Shown here: one piece after another, positions 25,495 to 35,254 of the stretch
Layout of the letters: the number at the start of each line of letters is the position of its first letter
Numbering within the stretch: the first letter of the stretch is position 1
Origin: Rhizobium sp. FKL33
Lineage (GTDB): Bacteria > Pseudomonadota > Alphaproteobacteria > Rhizobiales > Rhizobiaceae
Assembly (NCBI RefSeq): GCF_005222915.1
Contig: NZ_STFX01000024.1
Coordinates: forward strand, 100,580-164,579
Direction: 5' to 3'
Length of the DNA stretch: 64,000 nt
Position numbers and translations under genes: made by a program
Notes under the pieces: model-generated
Database searches by the model: none
What the model saw: only the letters and a program-made list of their open reading frames with translations
What the model was told of the DNA's origin: nothing

Positions 25495-27690
25495 TTACAT
25501 GCCGGCCTTCATCTGCACGGCCCAGAACATGGTTTCGCCCGAGGCGTCGTCGAGGCCGTCATTGTCGGTCACGGCGAAGGGCTTGCCGGCGGCGTCGAAG
25601 GTGAAGCCTTCGAGCTTGTCGAGCACATAGCCGTTGGCGGTCTTGAGATCGGGCAGGAAGTCGTGGACTTCTTCCTTGGTCACCACCGGCAATTCGCCGC
25701 CGAGCTTGGCGGGCTTCAGCTGGTCGAGCGAGACGCGATAGAGCTTCTTGATCTTGGCCTTGTCGCCGATCTGGTTGTCGCGCTCGACGATATAGGCGAA
25801 GCCGTCATGGAAGGTGAGTTCGGACAGGCCGACCCAGCCGTCCTCGGCCTTGTCGAGCGGATAGCGCACAGCGCCCCATTCTTTGCTCGAAGGCTTGTAG
25901 GAGACGAGCTTGACATGGCTCTTGTCGTCGTCCTTCCACGGGCGCTGCACGGCCATCCACAGCACCGTGTCGTCGCCCTTGCCGGAAATGGCGACGCCTT
26001 CGAAGCCGAAGCGGGTCTCGTTGGCGGTCAGCTCCGTCGGCAGAGCGATCTCTTCCTTGATCTCGCCCTTCTTGTTGACGTGATAGAGGGCGTGCGGCGT
26101 CAGCTTGTCGCTATTGCCTTCCGAGGCCAACCAGAACCAGCCTTCCTCATCCACGGCGATGCCTTCGATGTCGAGCTTCTGGGCGTTGTCGCCATTGCGC
26201 TTGACCACCAAGCGGTCGACGATCTCGGCCGGGCTCTTGGTCGCGTCGATGGTGAAGATCGACGGCTGGTTGCCGTAGAAGCTGTCATTGACAGCATAGA
26301 GCACGCCGGGCTTTTCCGGCACGGCGGCGAGACCAGAAAGCGCGCCCCAGCCGATCACTTCGCCATCCTTGTCCTTGGAGACGAGCTGCGGATAGGCGGC
26401 TTTGCCGTCCTGCAGTTCATAGAGCATCACATGGCTGCGCGCGCCGCCGTCTTCGACGAGATCAAGCTCGTTGGCGGTGGCGAGCAGCTTGCGGCCGGGG
26501 ATCGCCACGCCGCCTTCCGGCGAAATGCCCGAGGGTAGCAGCTGGACGAATTCAGGCTCGGCGCCGGTGTCCTTGTAGACGGCGACCAGCGAGGCGCGCT
26601 CTTCCAGCACGAAGATGTATTTGACGCCGTCGATGGTGGCGACTTCGAGGCCTTCCGGCTCGACGCCCTTCTTGCCGGCGCGCTTTTCCGGATAGTGGCC
26701 GATGCGGGCGGCTTCGAGCTCCAGCGCATTGCCGGAGTCGAACAGCACTTTGCCCTTGGTGTCGAAGATGGTGAAGCTGCGGCTGCCGCCTTCCCAATCG
26801 CCCTCGTTGGCGACGACGAGGCGGTCATTGTCGAGCCACTTCACGGCGTCGGGCTCGCGCTTGACGTCCTCAACCTTGCCAGTGAAGTCGAGCTTGCCAT
26901 TGGTCTTGGCGTCGGTGTTTTCGATCGTGACCGAACCGGCGGAGAAATGGTTGACGATCGAACCGGTCTTGCCGTCAACGATGACGATATGGTTGTTTTC
27001 CTGCAGCGTGAGCGCGATCTGGCCGGCGTCGTTGATGGCGACGAATTCGGGCTCGGGATCCTCAGGCGCGATCGCGGCAAGGCCGGTCATGGCAACATGC
27101 TTGAGACCCGCGCAATCGGCGGCGCCGTCCTTGATCGGCACGATCACGAGATCGCCGGCGGGCATCTGCGGTAGAGCGCCGTCATTGACGTCTTCGTCGC
27201 GCTCGTTTTCAATCGCGATGGCGACGAAAGACTTGTCTCTGGCGAGCGCGATGGAGTCTGGCTGACCGCCGAGATCGCAGGTCGAGGCGACCTTCTTGCC
27301 CGCCATGTCGACGGTTTCGAGCTTGCCGGCCGGCTTGGCCTTGCTCTCGCCGGTGTTGACGGCCACCAGCGCGGTCTGACCGAGAATGGTCACCGAGGTC
27401 GGCTCGCCATCGAGCATGACCGAACCCAAAGCCTTGGGCGCCTTGGCGTCGGTGATGTCGATCATGCCGACGGCCTTGAGCGGGCTGGAGGTGTAGACGA
27501 GCGTCTTGCCGTCTTCGGTGGCGGCGATGATCTCGGCCGAGGTCTGGGCCTTCTGGTCCTGATCGGCAGGCGTGTTGGACGCGACCGGGAAAGAGGCGAT
27601 GCGGTTGAAGACAGTCTCGGCGAGCGCGCCCTGCGCAACGGATGCGAGAAGCAGGGAAACGAATGCGGCTTTCGAAAGTCGGCTGGTCAT
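25495..27690 (-). CDS. Exported phytase-like esterase
   Basis: A 731-residue secreted protein with a signal peptide (MTSRLSKAAFVSLLLASVAQ, cleavage near ALA/E25). Residues about 30-380 look like a beta-propeller of YncE type. Residues about 410-725 form a phytase-like domain ('esterase-like activity of phytase', Pfam Phytase-like as I recall it), with SGLAAVPEKPG, LDIEGIAVDEEG, FGFEGVAISG and VGLSELTFHDG. It is likely periplasmic and may hydrolyse organic phosphate esters. GAGGGAGAG precedes ATG 27690. A perfect-looking Pho box lies 51 bases upstream, which ties it to phosphate starvation. Confidence 0.82.
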   Translation of the reverse strand: MTSRLSKAAFVSLLLASVAQGALAETVFNRIASFPVASNTPADQDQKAQTSAEIIAATEDGKTLVYTSSPLKAVGMIDITDAKAPKALGSVMLDGEPTSVTILGQTALVAVNTGESKAKPAGKLETVDMAGKKVASTCDLGGQPDSIALARDKSFVAIAIENERDEDVNDGALPQMPAGDLVIVPIKDGAADCAGLKHVAMTGLAAIAPEDPEPEFVAINDAGQIALTLQENNHIVIVDGKTGSIVNHFSAGSVTIENTDAKTNGKLDFTGKVEDVKREPDAVKWLDNDRLVVANEGDWEGGSRSFTIFDTKGKVLFDSGNALELEAARIGHYPEKRAGKKGVEPEGLEVATIDGVKYIFVLEERASLVAVYKDTGAEPEFVQLLPSGISPEGGVAIPGRKLLATANELDLVEDGGARSHVMLYELQDGKAAYPQLVSKDKDGEVIGWGALSGLAAVPEKPGVLYAVNDSFYGNQPSIFTIDATKSPAEIVDRLVVKRNGDNAQKLDIEGIAVDEEGWFWLASEGNSDKLTPHALYHVNKKGEIKEEIALPTELTANETRFGFEGVAISGKGDDTVLWMAVQRPWKDDDKSHVKLVSYKPSSKEWGAVRYPLDKAEDGWVGLSELTFHDGFAYIVERDNQIGDKAKIKKLYRVSLDQLKPAKLGGELPVVTKEEVHDFLPDLKTANGYVLDKLEGFTFDAAGKPFAVTDNDGLDDASGETMFWAVQMKAGM

Positions 27691-27741
27691 GAAACTCTCC
27701 CTCTTGGCGGTGGTAACTCCGCCGTCACATGCGGCATGGAC

Positions 27742-27759
27742 ATGACAGAGGGATGACAA
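27742..27759 (-). promoter_or_regulatory. Pho box (PhoB-binding site)
   Basis: Read on the minus strand, TTGTCATCCCTCTGTCAT comprises two 7-mers spaced by four bases, against the PhoB consensus CTGTCAT-N4-CTGTCAT. Thirteen of the 14 defined positions match. The site ends 51 bases before the start of the phytase-like gene and points towards it. Confidence 0.75.
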
Positions 27760-27979
27760 CCACCCGACGCCGCGAACAGCCGGGTCAATTCTTCGCATTG
27801 CGGTCGGCAAGTTGCGCCAGACCGACGAGCTGATGGCGCGACGAGGCAATCTCGCTCCTTTGACAGCCTTGCGGATTGCCATCGAAACATTTCAGAGGTA
27901 CGTACATCATTATTGCTGGAACATGGCGCGCGCCATAGGCGCCCCGTCTGGCGCGCCGGCGAAACGGGAGGAGAAAGCC

Positions 27980-28630
27980 ATGAGTGACTACACGCCCAAG
28001 CCGGAGCACCGGATCACCGACGAGGCGTCGTTGAGACAGTTGTTCGGCGCCACCCATGATCTGGCGATGCGCAAAAGCCTGGACAGGCTGAGCGGGCATG
28101 CCCAGGATTTCATCCGGCGTTCGCCCTTCCTCTGCATCGGCACGCAGAGTGCGGATGGACGGGCCGACGTCAGTCCTCGCGGCGATCCGGCCGGCTTTGT
28201 CACGATCCTCGACGATCGGACGCTGGCGATCCCCGATCGGCCCGGAAACAACAGGCTTGATACGCTGGTCAATATCGTCGCCAATCCGAGCGTCGGCCTG
28301 CTGTTCATCATTCCCGGCTTCGACGACACGTTGCGGGTGAACGGGAGAGCCTCTGTCGTCACCGATCCCGATCTTCTCGCCGGCATGGCGATCCAGAACA
28401 AACCGCCGAAAGTCGCCATCGTGGTGACGGTCACGGAAGTGTTCATGCATTGCGCCAAAGCCTTCCGGCGGTCGCATTTGTGGGATCCCCAGCATTTCCA
28501 GGATCGATCGGAGATGCCGTCGCTGATCAAGATTATCCTGGACGAAACGTCAGGCGCGCCGGCCGACGACAAGGACATGCGCGCCCTGGACGAAGCGCTC
28601 GAGCAGGACTACCAGAAGACCATGTATTGA
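27980..28630 (+). CDS. PPOX-family FMN-dependent flavoprotein
   Basis: A 216-residue protein of the pyridoxamine-5'-phosphate-oxidase-like split-barrel superfamily. Key stretches are RSPFLCIGTQSADGRADVSPRG, LAIPDRPGNNRLDTL, VGLLFIIPGF and DTLRVNGRA. These fit the MSMEG_1061-type subfamily as I recall it. GGGAGGAGA precedes ATG 27980. It is not PdxH, which is encoded at 54933-55547; the substrate is unknown. It is divergent from the phytase-like gene, so the Pho box region lies upstream of it too, at about 220 bases. Confidence 0.82.
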   Translation: MSDYTPKPEHRITDEASLRQLFGATHDLAMRKSLDRLSGHAQDFIRRSPFLCIGTQSADGRADVSPRGDPAGFVTILDDRTLAIPDRPGNNRLDTLVNIVANPSVGLLFIIPGFDDTLRVNGRASVVTDPDLLAGMAIQNKPPKVAIVVTVTEVFMHCAKAFRRSHLWDPQHFQDRSEMPSLIKIILDETSGAPADDKDMRALDEALEQDYQKTMY

Positions 28631-28643
28631 CGATATGCGCGGC

Positions 28644-28665
28644 GCGGGCCGCTTTCACGGCCCGC
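28644..28665. terminator. Candidate bidirectional stem-loop
   Basis: Perfect 8-bp stem GCGGGCCG/CGGCCCGC with loop CTTTCA, flanked by ATGC on both sides. It lies between the convergent PPOX and endonuclease/exonuclease/phosphatase genes. No U-run follows on either strand. Confidence 0.4.
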
Positions 28666-28710
28666 ATGCAAAAGCAACGATCTATCCCCAGGACTGGGGG
28701 ATCGGCGAAG

Positions 28711-29664
28711 TCAGAAACTGACTCGCGCCATCGTGGCGCGGTGATCGGCCGGCCAGGGTGTGACGACGATATCGGCCTCGGGCGCCTTTTCACCGACGAC
28801 GCCGGCCTTCAGCACTTTGAGGTTCTTGGCGCGGCCGAGCGTATAGTCGATGCGGTCGTGATGGTCGTCCTTGGCTGATGGCTCGGATGTCGGCGTCCAG
28901 GTGAAGGCGGGTTTGGCCGCGACATCCGGCCAGGCGGCCCGGAACAGATCGACAAAACCCCAGCTTTCAATGCGCTTGGCCGAGGGATAGGCGACGACCA
29001 TCGGCTGCAGCTTGGCCTTCACCGCGGCTTCGGTCCAGTCGAGATGCGAGGGTTCGTTGAAATCGCCGAACACGAAGGCGGCGTCGGCGCTGTCGGCGGC
29101 CTTCATATCCTGTTCGAGCAGATCGAGCGCCGGGCCGCGCGCGGCCTTGGCGGCGGCGACCGCTTCGTCGCCGGTCTTCAGGAAAGGCGCCGTTCCATAT
29201 TCGATGTTGAGCAGCTGATAGGGCTGATAGGGAAAATCGGTCAGGTGGATGTTGTAGGCCATGATCCGCTTGCCATCGATCGTGATCTCGACGCCGAGAT
29301 CGTTCTTGGTGGCCTTGCCGATCGGATAGCGCGACAGAATGGCGTTGGCCCAGAGCGCAGGATTGGTCGCAGACTGGTCGTAGTAGTAATAGCCGAGCGC
29401 CTTGGCGAGATCTGCAGCCACGGACTTGCCGGTGGGAACGCAGTTTTCGGCCGTGCAGGGATCGGGTTCCGGCTTGGTTTCCTGAATGCCGATGATATCC
29501 GGATTGACCGCCTTGATCGCCGCGACAGTCTCGTCGATCGGCTTTCCGGCATTGGCGCCGCCGCCCCAGATGTTGAAGCTCATCACGGTCAGTTCGGTCG
29601 CCGAGGCGGACAAAGGCGACAGGAGGAGCGCCGCAACAGCGGCCATGGGCACAACGATCTTCAT
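28711..29664 (-). CDS. Exported endonuclease/exonuclease/phosphatase-family protein
   Basis: A 317-residue secreted protein with a signal peptide (cleavage near SASA/T22). The EEP fold motifs are MSFNIWGG, GIQETK (metal Glu), GDFNEP (catalytic Asp and Asn), DRIDYT and PADHRA (catalytic His). Such secreted EEP enzymes include sphingomyelinases, phosphodiesterases and nucleases, and the substrate cannot be chosen. GGAGAA precedes ATG 29664. Its proximity to the phytase-like gene suggests phosphate scavenging, but I see no good Pho box of its own. Confidence 0.85.
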   Translation of the reverse strand: MKIVVPMAAVAALLLSPLSASATELTVMSFNIWGGGANAGKPIDETVAAIKAVNPDIIGIQETKPEPDPCTAENCVPTGKSVAADLAKALGYYYYDQSATNPALWANAILSRYPIGKATKNDLGVEITIDGKRIMAYNIHLTDFPYQPYQLLNIEYGTAPFLKTGDEAVAAAKAARGPALDLLEQDMKAADSADAAFVFGDFNEPSHLDWTEAAVKAKLQPMVVAYPSAKRIESWGFVDLFRAAWPDVAAKPAFTWTPTSEPSAKDDHHDRIDYTLGRAKNLKVLKAGVVGEKAPEADIVVTPWPADHRATMARVSF

Positions 29665-29850
29665 GCGGGTTCTCCAAGAGGCAGCGGTTCTCATGACCGG
29701 TTCAGGCGCTTCTATCGCTCGAAGATAACATCACGAAGACAGCCGACGGCAACCAATTCTTAAGCATGGGCTCCAAACAAATTCGCTGTTTTAGATTCAT
29801 ATCAAACTTTTCTACGTATGAGAGGCGACCTCTCATCCACAGCGGACGCC

Positions 29851-31941
29851 ATGATCACCATTCTCGATTGCCTCTTCAATGAACACGACTTGCGGCTCGT
29901 CTTGGTTGCAGCGCTGATATGCCTCGCCGGCAGTTGGACGGCGATCAGGCTTTATCGACGCGGCAAGGCGGGAGAAGGCGCGGAACGGTTCGGATGGCTG
30001 TTCCTGGGGGCGACGGCGGCGGGCTCGTCGATCTGGTGCACGCATTTCATCGCCATGCTGGCCTATGAGGCGCCGACCGGCGTGAGCTTCAATCCCGTGC
30101 TGACGGTGATCTCGCTCCTGGTGGCGATCGTCGGCGGCTTCGCCGGGTTGGTGATCGCGGGCGGCCTACCCGTCCGTTTCGCCCCGGCTGTCGGCGGCGC
30201 CGTGTTCGGACTGAGCATTGCCGCAATGCATTATATCGGCATGACCGCCTATGTGGTGGAAGGCGTAGTCGATTGGGACCAGACATTGACCTCGGCCTCC
30301 GTCTTGCTCGCCGCGCTGTTGTCGGCGGCGTCCATCCAGATCGCCAGCCGAGATCGGACGACGACCCGCAAGAGCATCGCCGTGGCGCTGATGGCGGCCG
30401 GCGTCGTGCTGCTGCATTTCACCGGCATGGCGGCGTTCAAGGTGACGCCGCTGTCGATCGGCGTGCATTACAGCGATCCAACCGCGATGCACGGCATGGC
30501 GATTTCCGTGGCCATGGTGGGCCTCATCGTGCTCGGCGCCGCTTTCGCCAGCTATCTCATCGACGGCCAGACCCAGGCGCGATCGCTCAGCGAATTGCGC
30601 CGGATGGCGCTGAGCGACATGTTGACCGGCCTGTCCAACCGCGCTCACTTCACCGAACAGCTCGAGGACAAGGCCCGTCGCAGCAAAAAGAGCGGCCAGG
30701 GCTTTACGCTCGCTGCGATCGACCTCGACCGTTTCAAGGAAATCAATGACATGCGCGGACACGCGGCCGGCGACCGCACCCTTGTGGTGATCGCCGAGCG
30801 CATGCAGGCGTTCGTGGCCGAAGGCGTGCATGTGTTTCGCATCGGCGGCGACGAATTCATCGCGCTGCTGGACACCGCCGACCAACGGGCCGCCGCTTCG
30901 CTTCTGACACGCCTGCGCGCAACCATTATCGAACCCTTCGTCATCGACGGTTATGAACTCAGCGTCGGCGCCAGCATCGGCGCGGCGCGGTTTCCGGTCG
31001 ACGCGACGGATGTGGAGCTATTCCAGCGCAACGCCGATCTCGCGCTCTATCGCGCCAAGGCCGACCCCGCCGACAAGATCTGCTTCTTCGACACCGGCAT
31101 GGACGAGGCGGCGCGGCTGAAGCGCGAATTGGCGATTGACCTGCGCCGCGCCATCGAGAATGACGAATTACGCCTGCACTATCAGGTGCAGACTTCGGTA
31201 TCCTCCGGTCTCGTCACCGGCTTCGAGGCGCTGCTGCGCTGGACGCATCCGACCCGCGGACGGATTGCCCCCTCCGACTTCATTCCGCTCGCCGAGGAGA
31301 ACGGACTGATCTTGCCGCTCGGCGAATGGGCGCTAAAAACCGCCTGCCGCGAATGCGCGCATTTCCGCAAACCGCTCAAGGTGGCGGTCAATCTTTCGCC
31401 CGTGCAATTCCTCCATCCCGACCTCCCGGGACTGGTGGCCGCGACGCTTGCCGAGACCGGAATGCGGCCGGAATGCCTGGAGCTGGAACTGACGGAATCG
31501 GCGATCATCGCCGACAAGGCGCGTACGCTTGCCACGCTGCAGAAAATCCGCGCGCTCGGTGTGACCATCGCGCTCGACGATTTCGGCACCGGCTATTCGT
31601 CGCTTGAGACACTGCGGAGCTTCCCCTTCGACAAGATCAAGCTCGACCGCTCCTTCATGAACGAGCTGGAAAGCAACCATCAGGCCCGCTCGATCATCCG
31701 GGCGGTGCTGGCGCTCGGCCGTAGCCTCGACATTCCCGTGCTCGCCGAGGGCATCGAGACGCGCGATCAGCTGGAAATCCTGCATGAAGAGGGCTGCGAC
31801 ACGGCGCAGGGCTATCTGCTCGGACGCCCTGCCCCGTTCGAAGAAATCAATCTCCTGACCGACCACGCGGTGCATACGCTGCGCAACACGCTGTGGGAAC
31901 TCCGCGCCAAGCCCGTGACGCCGCGGAGCCTCGCGATCTGA
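29851..31941 (+). CDS. MHYT-GGDEF-EAL c-di-GMP protein
   Basis: A 696-residue inner-membrane protein. The N-terminal MHYT sensor (about 1-235, seven helices) has three repeats seen as THFIAM, MHYIGM and LHFTGM, proposed in the family to bind copper and sense a diatomic gas. The GGDEF domain (about 255-410) has an intact RIGGDEF. The EAL domain (about 430-680) keeps FEALLRW, VNLSP, ELTES, LDDFGTG, KLDRS, AEGIET and AQGYLLGRP. Both activities are plausible. The start at ATG 29851 fits MHYT homologues that begin just before LF.EHDLRLV. It is convergent with rnhA, with no bases between the two stop codons. Confidence 0.92.
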   Translation: MITILDCLFNEHDLRLVLVAALICLAGSWTAIRLYRRGKAGEGAERFGWLFLGATAAGSSIWCTHFIAMLAYEAPTGVSFNPVLTVISLLVAIVGGFAGLVIAGGLPVRFAPAVGGAVFGLSIAAMHYIGMTAYVVEGVVDWDQTLTSASVLLAALLSAASIQIASRDRTTTRKSIAVALMAAGVVLLHFTGMAAFKVTPLSIGVHYSDPTAMHGMAISVAMVGLIVLGAAFASYLIDGQTQARSLSELRRMALSDMLTGLSNRAHFTEQLEDKARRSKKSGQGFTLAAIDLDRFKEINDMRGHAAGDRTLVVIAERMQAFVAEGVHVFRIGGDEFIALLDTADQRAAASLLTRLRATIIEPFVIDGYELSVGASIGAARFPVDATDVELFQRNADLALYRAKADPADKICFFDTGMDEAARLKRELAIDLRRAIENDELRLHYQVQTSVSSGLVTGFEALLRWTHPTRGRIAPSDFIPLAEENGLILPLGEWALKTACRECAHFRKPLKVAVNLSPVQFLHPDLPGLVAATLAETGMRPECLELELTESAIIADKARTLATLQKIRALGVTIALDDFGTGYSSLETLRSFPFDKIKLDRSFMNELESNHQARSIIRAVLALGRSLDIPVLAEGIETRDQLEILHEEGCDTAQGYLLGRPAPFEEINLLTDHAVHTLRNTLWELRAKPVTPRSLAI

Positions 31942-32382
31942 TCAGCGCTTCTTGAACGGCTCCATGCCCTTGCGGGCCAGTTCGTCGGCGCGCTCGTTTT
32001 CGGGATGGCCGGCATGGCCCTTGACCCAGTGCCACTTGACCTTGTGGCGCTGGTTGGCGGCGTCGAGCGCCTGCCAGAGTTCGCCATTCTTGACCGGCTT
32101 CTTGTCGGCGGTCTTCCAGCCGTTCTTCTTCCAGCCGAAGATCCATTTGGAAATGCCGTCCATGACATATTTGCTGTCGGTGTGCAGATCCACCTCGCAA
32201 GGGCTCTTCAGAGCGTCGAGCGCGGTGATCGCCGCGAGCAGCTCCATGCGATTGTTGGTGGTCTCGGCCTCGCCGCCGCACAGTTCCTTCTCGACCTCGC
32301 CATAGCGCAGGACAGCGCCCCAGCCGCCGGGGCCGGGATTGCCGGAACAGGCGCCGTCCGTATAGATCTCGACATGCTTCAT
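31942..32382 (-). CDS. rnhA: Ribonuclease HI
   Basis: A 146-residue RNase HI that cleaves RNA in RNA-DNA hybrids. The catalytic carboxylates are seen in [29 protein letters not shown] and ERADELA, with the basic handle around [11 protein letters not shown]. Its ATG overlaps the thrB stop by four bases (ATGA), so it is translationally coupled to thrB. The ispH-thrB-rnhA run is typical of rhizobia. Its TGA abuts the stop of the convergent MHYT gene inside the palindrome CTGATCAG. Confidence 0.97.
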   Translation of the reverse strand: MKHVEIYTDGACSGNPGPGGWGAVLRYGEVEKELCGGEAETTNNRMELLAAITALDALKSPCEVDLHTDSKYVMDGISKWIFGWKKNGWKTADKKPVKNGELWQALDAANQRHKVKWHWVKGHAGHPENERADELARKGMEPFKKR

Positions 32383-33356
32383 GCGTCTGCCTTCACTTCG
32401 AGGCCATATTCGCGGGCATGCTCCACCTTCTGGTGGAAGCGCAGCTTGCGCAGATATTCCTTCGGATCCTTCTTGGTGACCATCGCGCCCGGCGGCGTCA
32501 TGATCCAGTCATAGAGGCGGGTGAGGAAGAAGCGCAGCGCCGAGCCGCGCGCCAGAATCGGCAGCGCCTCGATCTCGGGCGCGGACAGGGGCCGCACCGA
32601 CTGGTAGCCGGCGATCATCTCCATGCCCTTGGTCAGGTTGAAGGAGCAATCCTTCTCGAAGCACCAGGCGTTGATGCAGACGGCGAGATCATAGACGAGA
32701 TAGTCGTTGCAGGCGAAATAGAAATCGATCAGCCCCGAGAGCCTGTCGTTCAGGAAGAAGACATTGTCCGGGAATAGATCGGCATGGATGACGCCCGCCG
32801 GCAGATCTTTGGGCCAATGCGCCTCGAGTAAATCGAGTTCCGCCGGAATTTCCGCCGTCAGCCCCGCCTCCACCTCATCGGCGCCATCGACCGATTTTTC
32901 CCAGAGCGGCCGCCAGCCGGATACCGACAGCGCATTTTCGCGGCGGATCTCGAAGCCTTCGCCGGCCAGGTGCATGCGGGCGAGCGCCTCGCCGACATCG
33001 CGGCAATGCCGCGCCTCGGGCTTTCTCAGCCACATGCCTTCGAGGAAGGAGATGAGCGCAGCCGGACGGCCTGCCAGCTCGCCCAGTTGCGCGCCGTCCC
33101 TGCGCGGCACCGGCAGCGGGCAGGACAGGCCGCGATCGGCGAGATGCTGCATCAGGCCCAGAAAGAACGGCAGGTCGTTGCGATCCACCCGCTTCTCATA
33201 GAGCGTCAGAATATAGGGCGCCGTGGTGGTGTGCAGCAGGAAATTGGAATTCTCGACGCCCTCGGCGATGCCCTTATAGGACATCAGCTCGCCCGCATCA
33301 TACTGGGTGAGGAAAGTCTTGAGTTCGTCCTCGGAAATATCGGTGTAGACGGCCAC
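32379..33356 (-). CDS. thrB: Homoserine kinase ThrB (APH-fold type)
   Basis: A 325-residue homoserine kinase of the aminoglycoside-phosphotransferase-fold type used by alphaproteobacteria, not the GHMP type. It begins [20 protein letters not shown]. The kinase motifs are [14 protein letters not shown] (catalytic loop HxDxxxxN) and [11 protein letters not shown] (metal Asp). It phosphorylates homoserine for ThrC (10669-12066). The normal rhizobial neighbour ispH is displaced upstream by about 416 bases containing an antitoxin-like remnant. Confidence 0.95.
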   Translation of the reverse strand: MAVYTDISEDELKTFLTQYDAGELMSYKGIAEGVENSNFLLHTTTAPYILTLYEKRVDRNDLPFFLGLMQHLADRGLSCPLPVPRRDGAQLGELAGRPAALISFLEGMWLRKPEARHCRDVGEALARMHLAGEGFEIRRENALSVSGWRPLWEKSVDGADEVEAGLTAEIPAELDLLEAHWPKDLPAGVIHADLFPDNVFFLNDRLSGLIDFYFACNDYLVYDLAVCINAWCFEKDCSFNLTKGMEMIAGYQSVRPLSAPEIEALPILARGSALRFFLTRLYDWIMTPPGAMVTKKDPKEYLRKLRFHQKVEHAREYGLEVKADA

Positions 33357-33540
33357 GGCGGCGTTCCCATGCTGAAGGCTCGGATGCCGAACGCATAGCG
33401 CGGGCGTGGGATGATCGCCAGTCCCGCTGCGACACGGGGCACAGGTTTTCGGAGGCGAGACTGGAAATCGCTCTTGACGACATCATTGCAATTCGTCGCC
33501 CTTTTGCACAAAATCAGCCCAACGTCTTAGCGCCTAAACG

Positions 33541-33765
33541 ATGAAACGCACTCGCATGAACAATAGCGACGAAACGAGCGAAGAGGCAATTGGCATCGTA
33601 GCGACTGCGGCGTGCGCGGAAAATGACATTAGGCAATTCGCGTCCACGTGCTTAAAGCCAAGCGATTATGATGCGTTCTTTGGCGCCTTGGACAATCCGC
33701 CAGCGCCGACAAAGAAGCTTGTTCAAGCGTACCGTCGATACCGCGGAACAGTCATCTCTCGCTGA
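33541..33765 (+). pseudogene. Possible remnant of a DUF1778/TacA-type antitoxin
   Basis: A 74-codon frame in the 416-base gap between thrB and ispH. Its C-terminal half (LKPSDYDAFFGALDNPPAPTKKL) resembles the toxin-binding tail of DUF1778 antitoxins (L...D...F...L.NPP.PN..L). The N-terminal half lacks a recognisable ribbon-helix-helix, and no GNAT toxin follows. AT content is higher than in the flanks. It may be a decayed toxin-antitoxin locus or a short regulatory peptide. The rest of the gap (33357-33540) shows nothing I can name beyond the thrB promoter region. Confidence 0.35.
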
Positions 33766-33772
33766 ATGGCCC

Positions 33773-34765
33773 TCACCCGTTCACCCAGGCCATGTCCTCA
33801 TGGGTGAGTTCGATGTGGCGAATTTTGCGGTTGACGGGGAAGTGTTCGTTTTCCTCGGCCATTTCGGCGAGTTCCACGGTGGCGTCATAGCGCTCGCGGA
33901 AGGCTTCGATGATTTCGTTGACGATCACTTCGGGCGCGGAGGCGCCGGCGGAGAGGCCGACGGTGGTGAGCGGCCCATAGGCGGCCCAGTCGATCTCGCT
34001 GGCGCGCTGGACGAGCGCCGCCTGACGGGCGCCGGATTTCAGCGCCACTTCCACCAGACGCTTGGAATTGGACGAGTTGGGGGCGCCGACGATGAGGAAC
34101 AGGTCGCAATCGGGCGCGGCCATCTTCACCGCTTCCTGGCGGTTGGTGGTGGCGTAGCAGATGGAATCGGCGGCCGGGTCCTGCAGGTTGGGGAAGCGTT
34201 CCTTGAGCTTGGCGATCACGCCTTCGGTGTCGTCGACCGACAGCGTGGTCTGGGTGACGTAGCCGAGATTGTCGGGATCGACCGGCTGGTATTTTTCCGC
34301 GTCCTCGACCGTGTCGACCAGCGACACCGCCCCTTCCGGCAATTGGCCCATCGTGCCGATGACTTCCGGGTGACCTTCATGGCCGATCAGGATGACGTGG
34401 CGGCCGAGGCGGCGATGGCGCAGCGCCTGCTTGTGGACCTTCGACACCAAGGGACAGGTGGCGTCGAGATAGAAAAGATTGCGCGCCGTCGCATCCGCCG
34501 GCACGGATTTCGGCACGCCATGGGCGGAAAACACCACCGGCTGGGCGCGATGCTCTTCCGGGATCTCGTCGAGTTCTTCCACGAAGATCGCGCCCTTGGC
34601 CTCGAGCCCCTCCACCACATAGCGATTGTGGACGATCTCGTGGCGGACATAGACCGGCTTGCCATAGGCTTTGAGCGCAAGCACGACGATCTGGATCGCG
34701 CGGTCGACGCCGGCGCAGAAGCCGCGCGGAGCGCAGAGGCGGATGGTGAGCGGCGTCTTGGTCAT
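33773..34765 (-). CDS. ispH: 4-hydroxy-3-methylbut-2-enyl diphosphate reductase IspH
   Basis: Iron-sulfur enzyme making IPP and DMAPP in the last step of the MEP pathway; 330 residues. The three cluster cysteines are in APRGFCAGV (C18), DATCPLV and [10 protein letters not shown]. The catalytic ExxxxH-like HEIVHN and GAPNSSNS substrate-binding stretches are present. It lies 27 bases downstream of the DUF1304 stop on the minus strand and may be read from the cox assembly cluster or from its own promoter. Confidence 0.97.
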   Translation of the reverse strand: MTKTPLTIRLCAPRGFCAGVDRAIQIVVLALKAYGKPVYVRHEIVHNRYVVEGLEAKGAIFVEELDEIPEEHRAQPVVFSAHGVPKSVPADATARNLFYLDATCPLVSKVHKQALRHRRLGRHVILIGHEGHPEVIGTMGQLPEGAVSLVDTVEDAEKYQPVDPDNLGYVTQTTLSVDDTEGVIAKLKERFPNLQDPAADSICYATTNRQEAVKMAAPDCDLFLIVGAPNSSNSKRLVEVALKSGARQAALVQRASEIDWAAYGPLTTVGLSAGASAPEVIVNEIIEAFRERYDATVELAEMAEENEHFPVNRKIRHIELTHEDMAWVNG

Positions 34766-34792
34766 GTCGGGGCGTGCCTTAGAATCTGTCGT

Positions 34793-35191
34793 TCAGCCGG
34801 AGACCGGCGCAACCGCCATATAGGGATTGGCGAAGGCCAAGGTAATAGCCAGCGCGATGAATGCGGGCAAGCCTTGAATGATCAGGATGCGGCGGGAGAC
34901 CGACAAGGCGCCGTATAGCGCCGCGACAATCACGCAGCCGAGGAAGAAGGCTTTCAACTGAAAGGCCATGACGGGATCGGGGTGAACGAGCGACCAGAAG
35001 AGGCCGGCGGCGAGGAAGCCGTTATAGAGGCCCTGATTGGCGGCCAGCACCCGGGTCAGCGCAGCTTTCTCCGGCGTATTGCGAAAGGCTTTGAGGCCCT
35101 GCGGCTTGGTCCAGAGGAACATTTCGAGGATCAGGATCCAGACATGCAGCAGGGCCACGAGCGCGACGAGGATGGTGGAGAGGTGGTGCAT
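34793..35191 (-). CDS. DUF1304 membrane protein
   Basis: A 132-residue inner-membrane protein with four predicted helices. MHHLSTILVALVALLHVWIL at the start and FLWTKPQGLKAFR, AANQGLYNGFLAAGL and FANPYMA are DUF1304 hallmarks; the family has no known function. It lies between surf1 and ispH, where rhizobial clusters usually have no gene as I recall, and next to a RIME-like repeat. The ribosome-binding site is weak (AAAGG about 9 bases upstream). Confidence 0.85.
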   Translation of the reverse strand: MHHLSTILVALVALLHVWILILEMFLWTKPQGLKAFRNTPEKAALTRVLAANQGLYNGFLAAGLFWSLVHPDPVMAFQLKAFFLGCVIVAALYGALSVSRRILIIQGLPAFIALAITLAFANPYMAVAPVSG

Positions 35192-35254
35192 CTGAGGGGC
35201 CTTTCTTAAATGGTTTTGGGTTGAGCATTCTTGAAGTGGAATTGCTTCTCGAGA

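Noticed and set aside
29725..29742. Second Pho box upstream of the endonuclease/exonuclease/phosphatase gene
   Set aside because: CTGTCTT-CGTG-ATGTTAT matches only 11 of 14 positions and lacks key bases in the second half.
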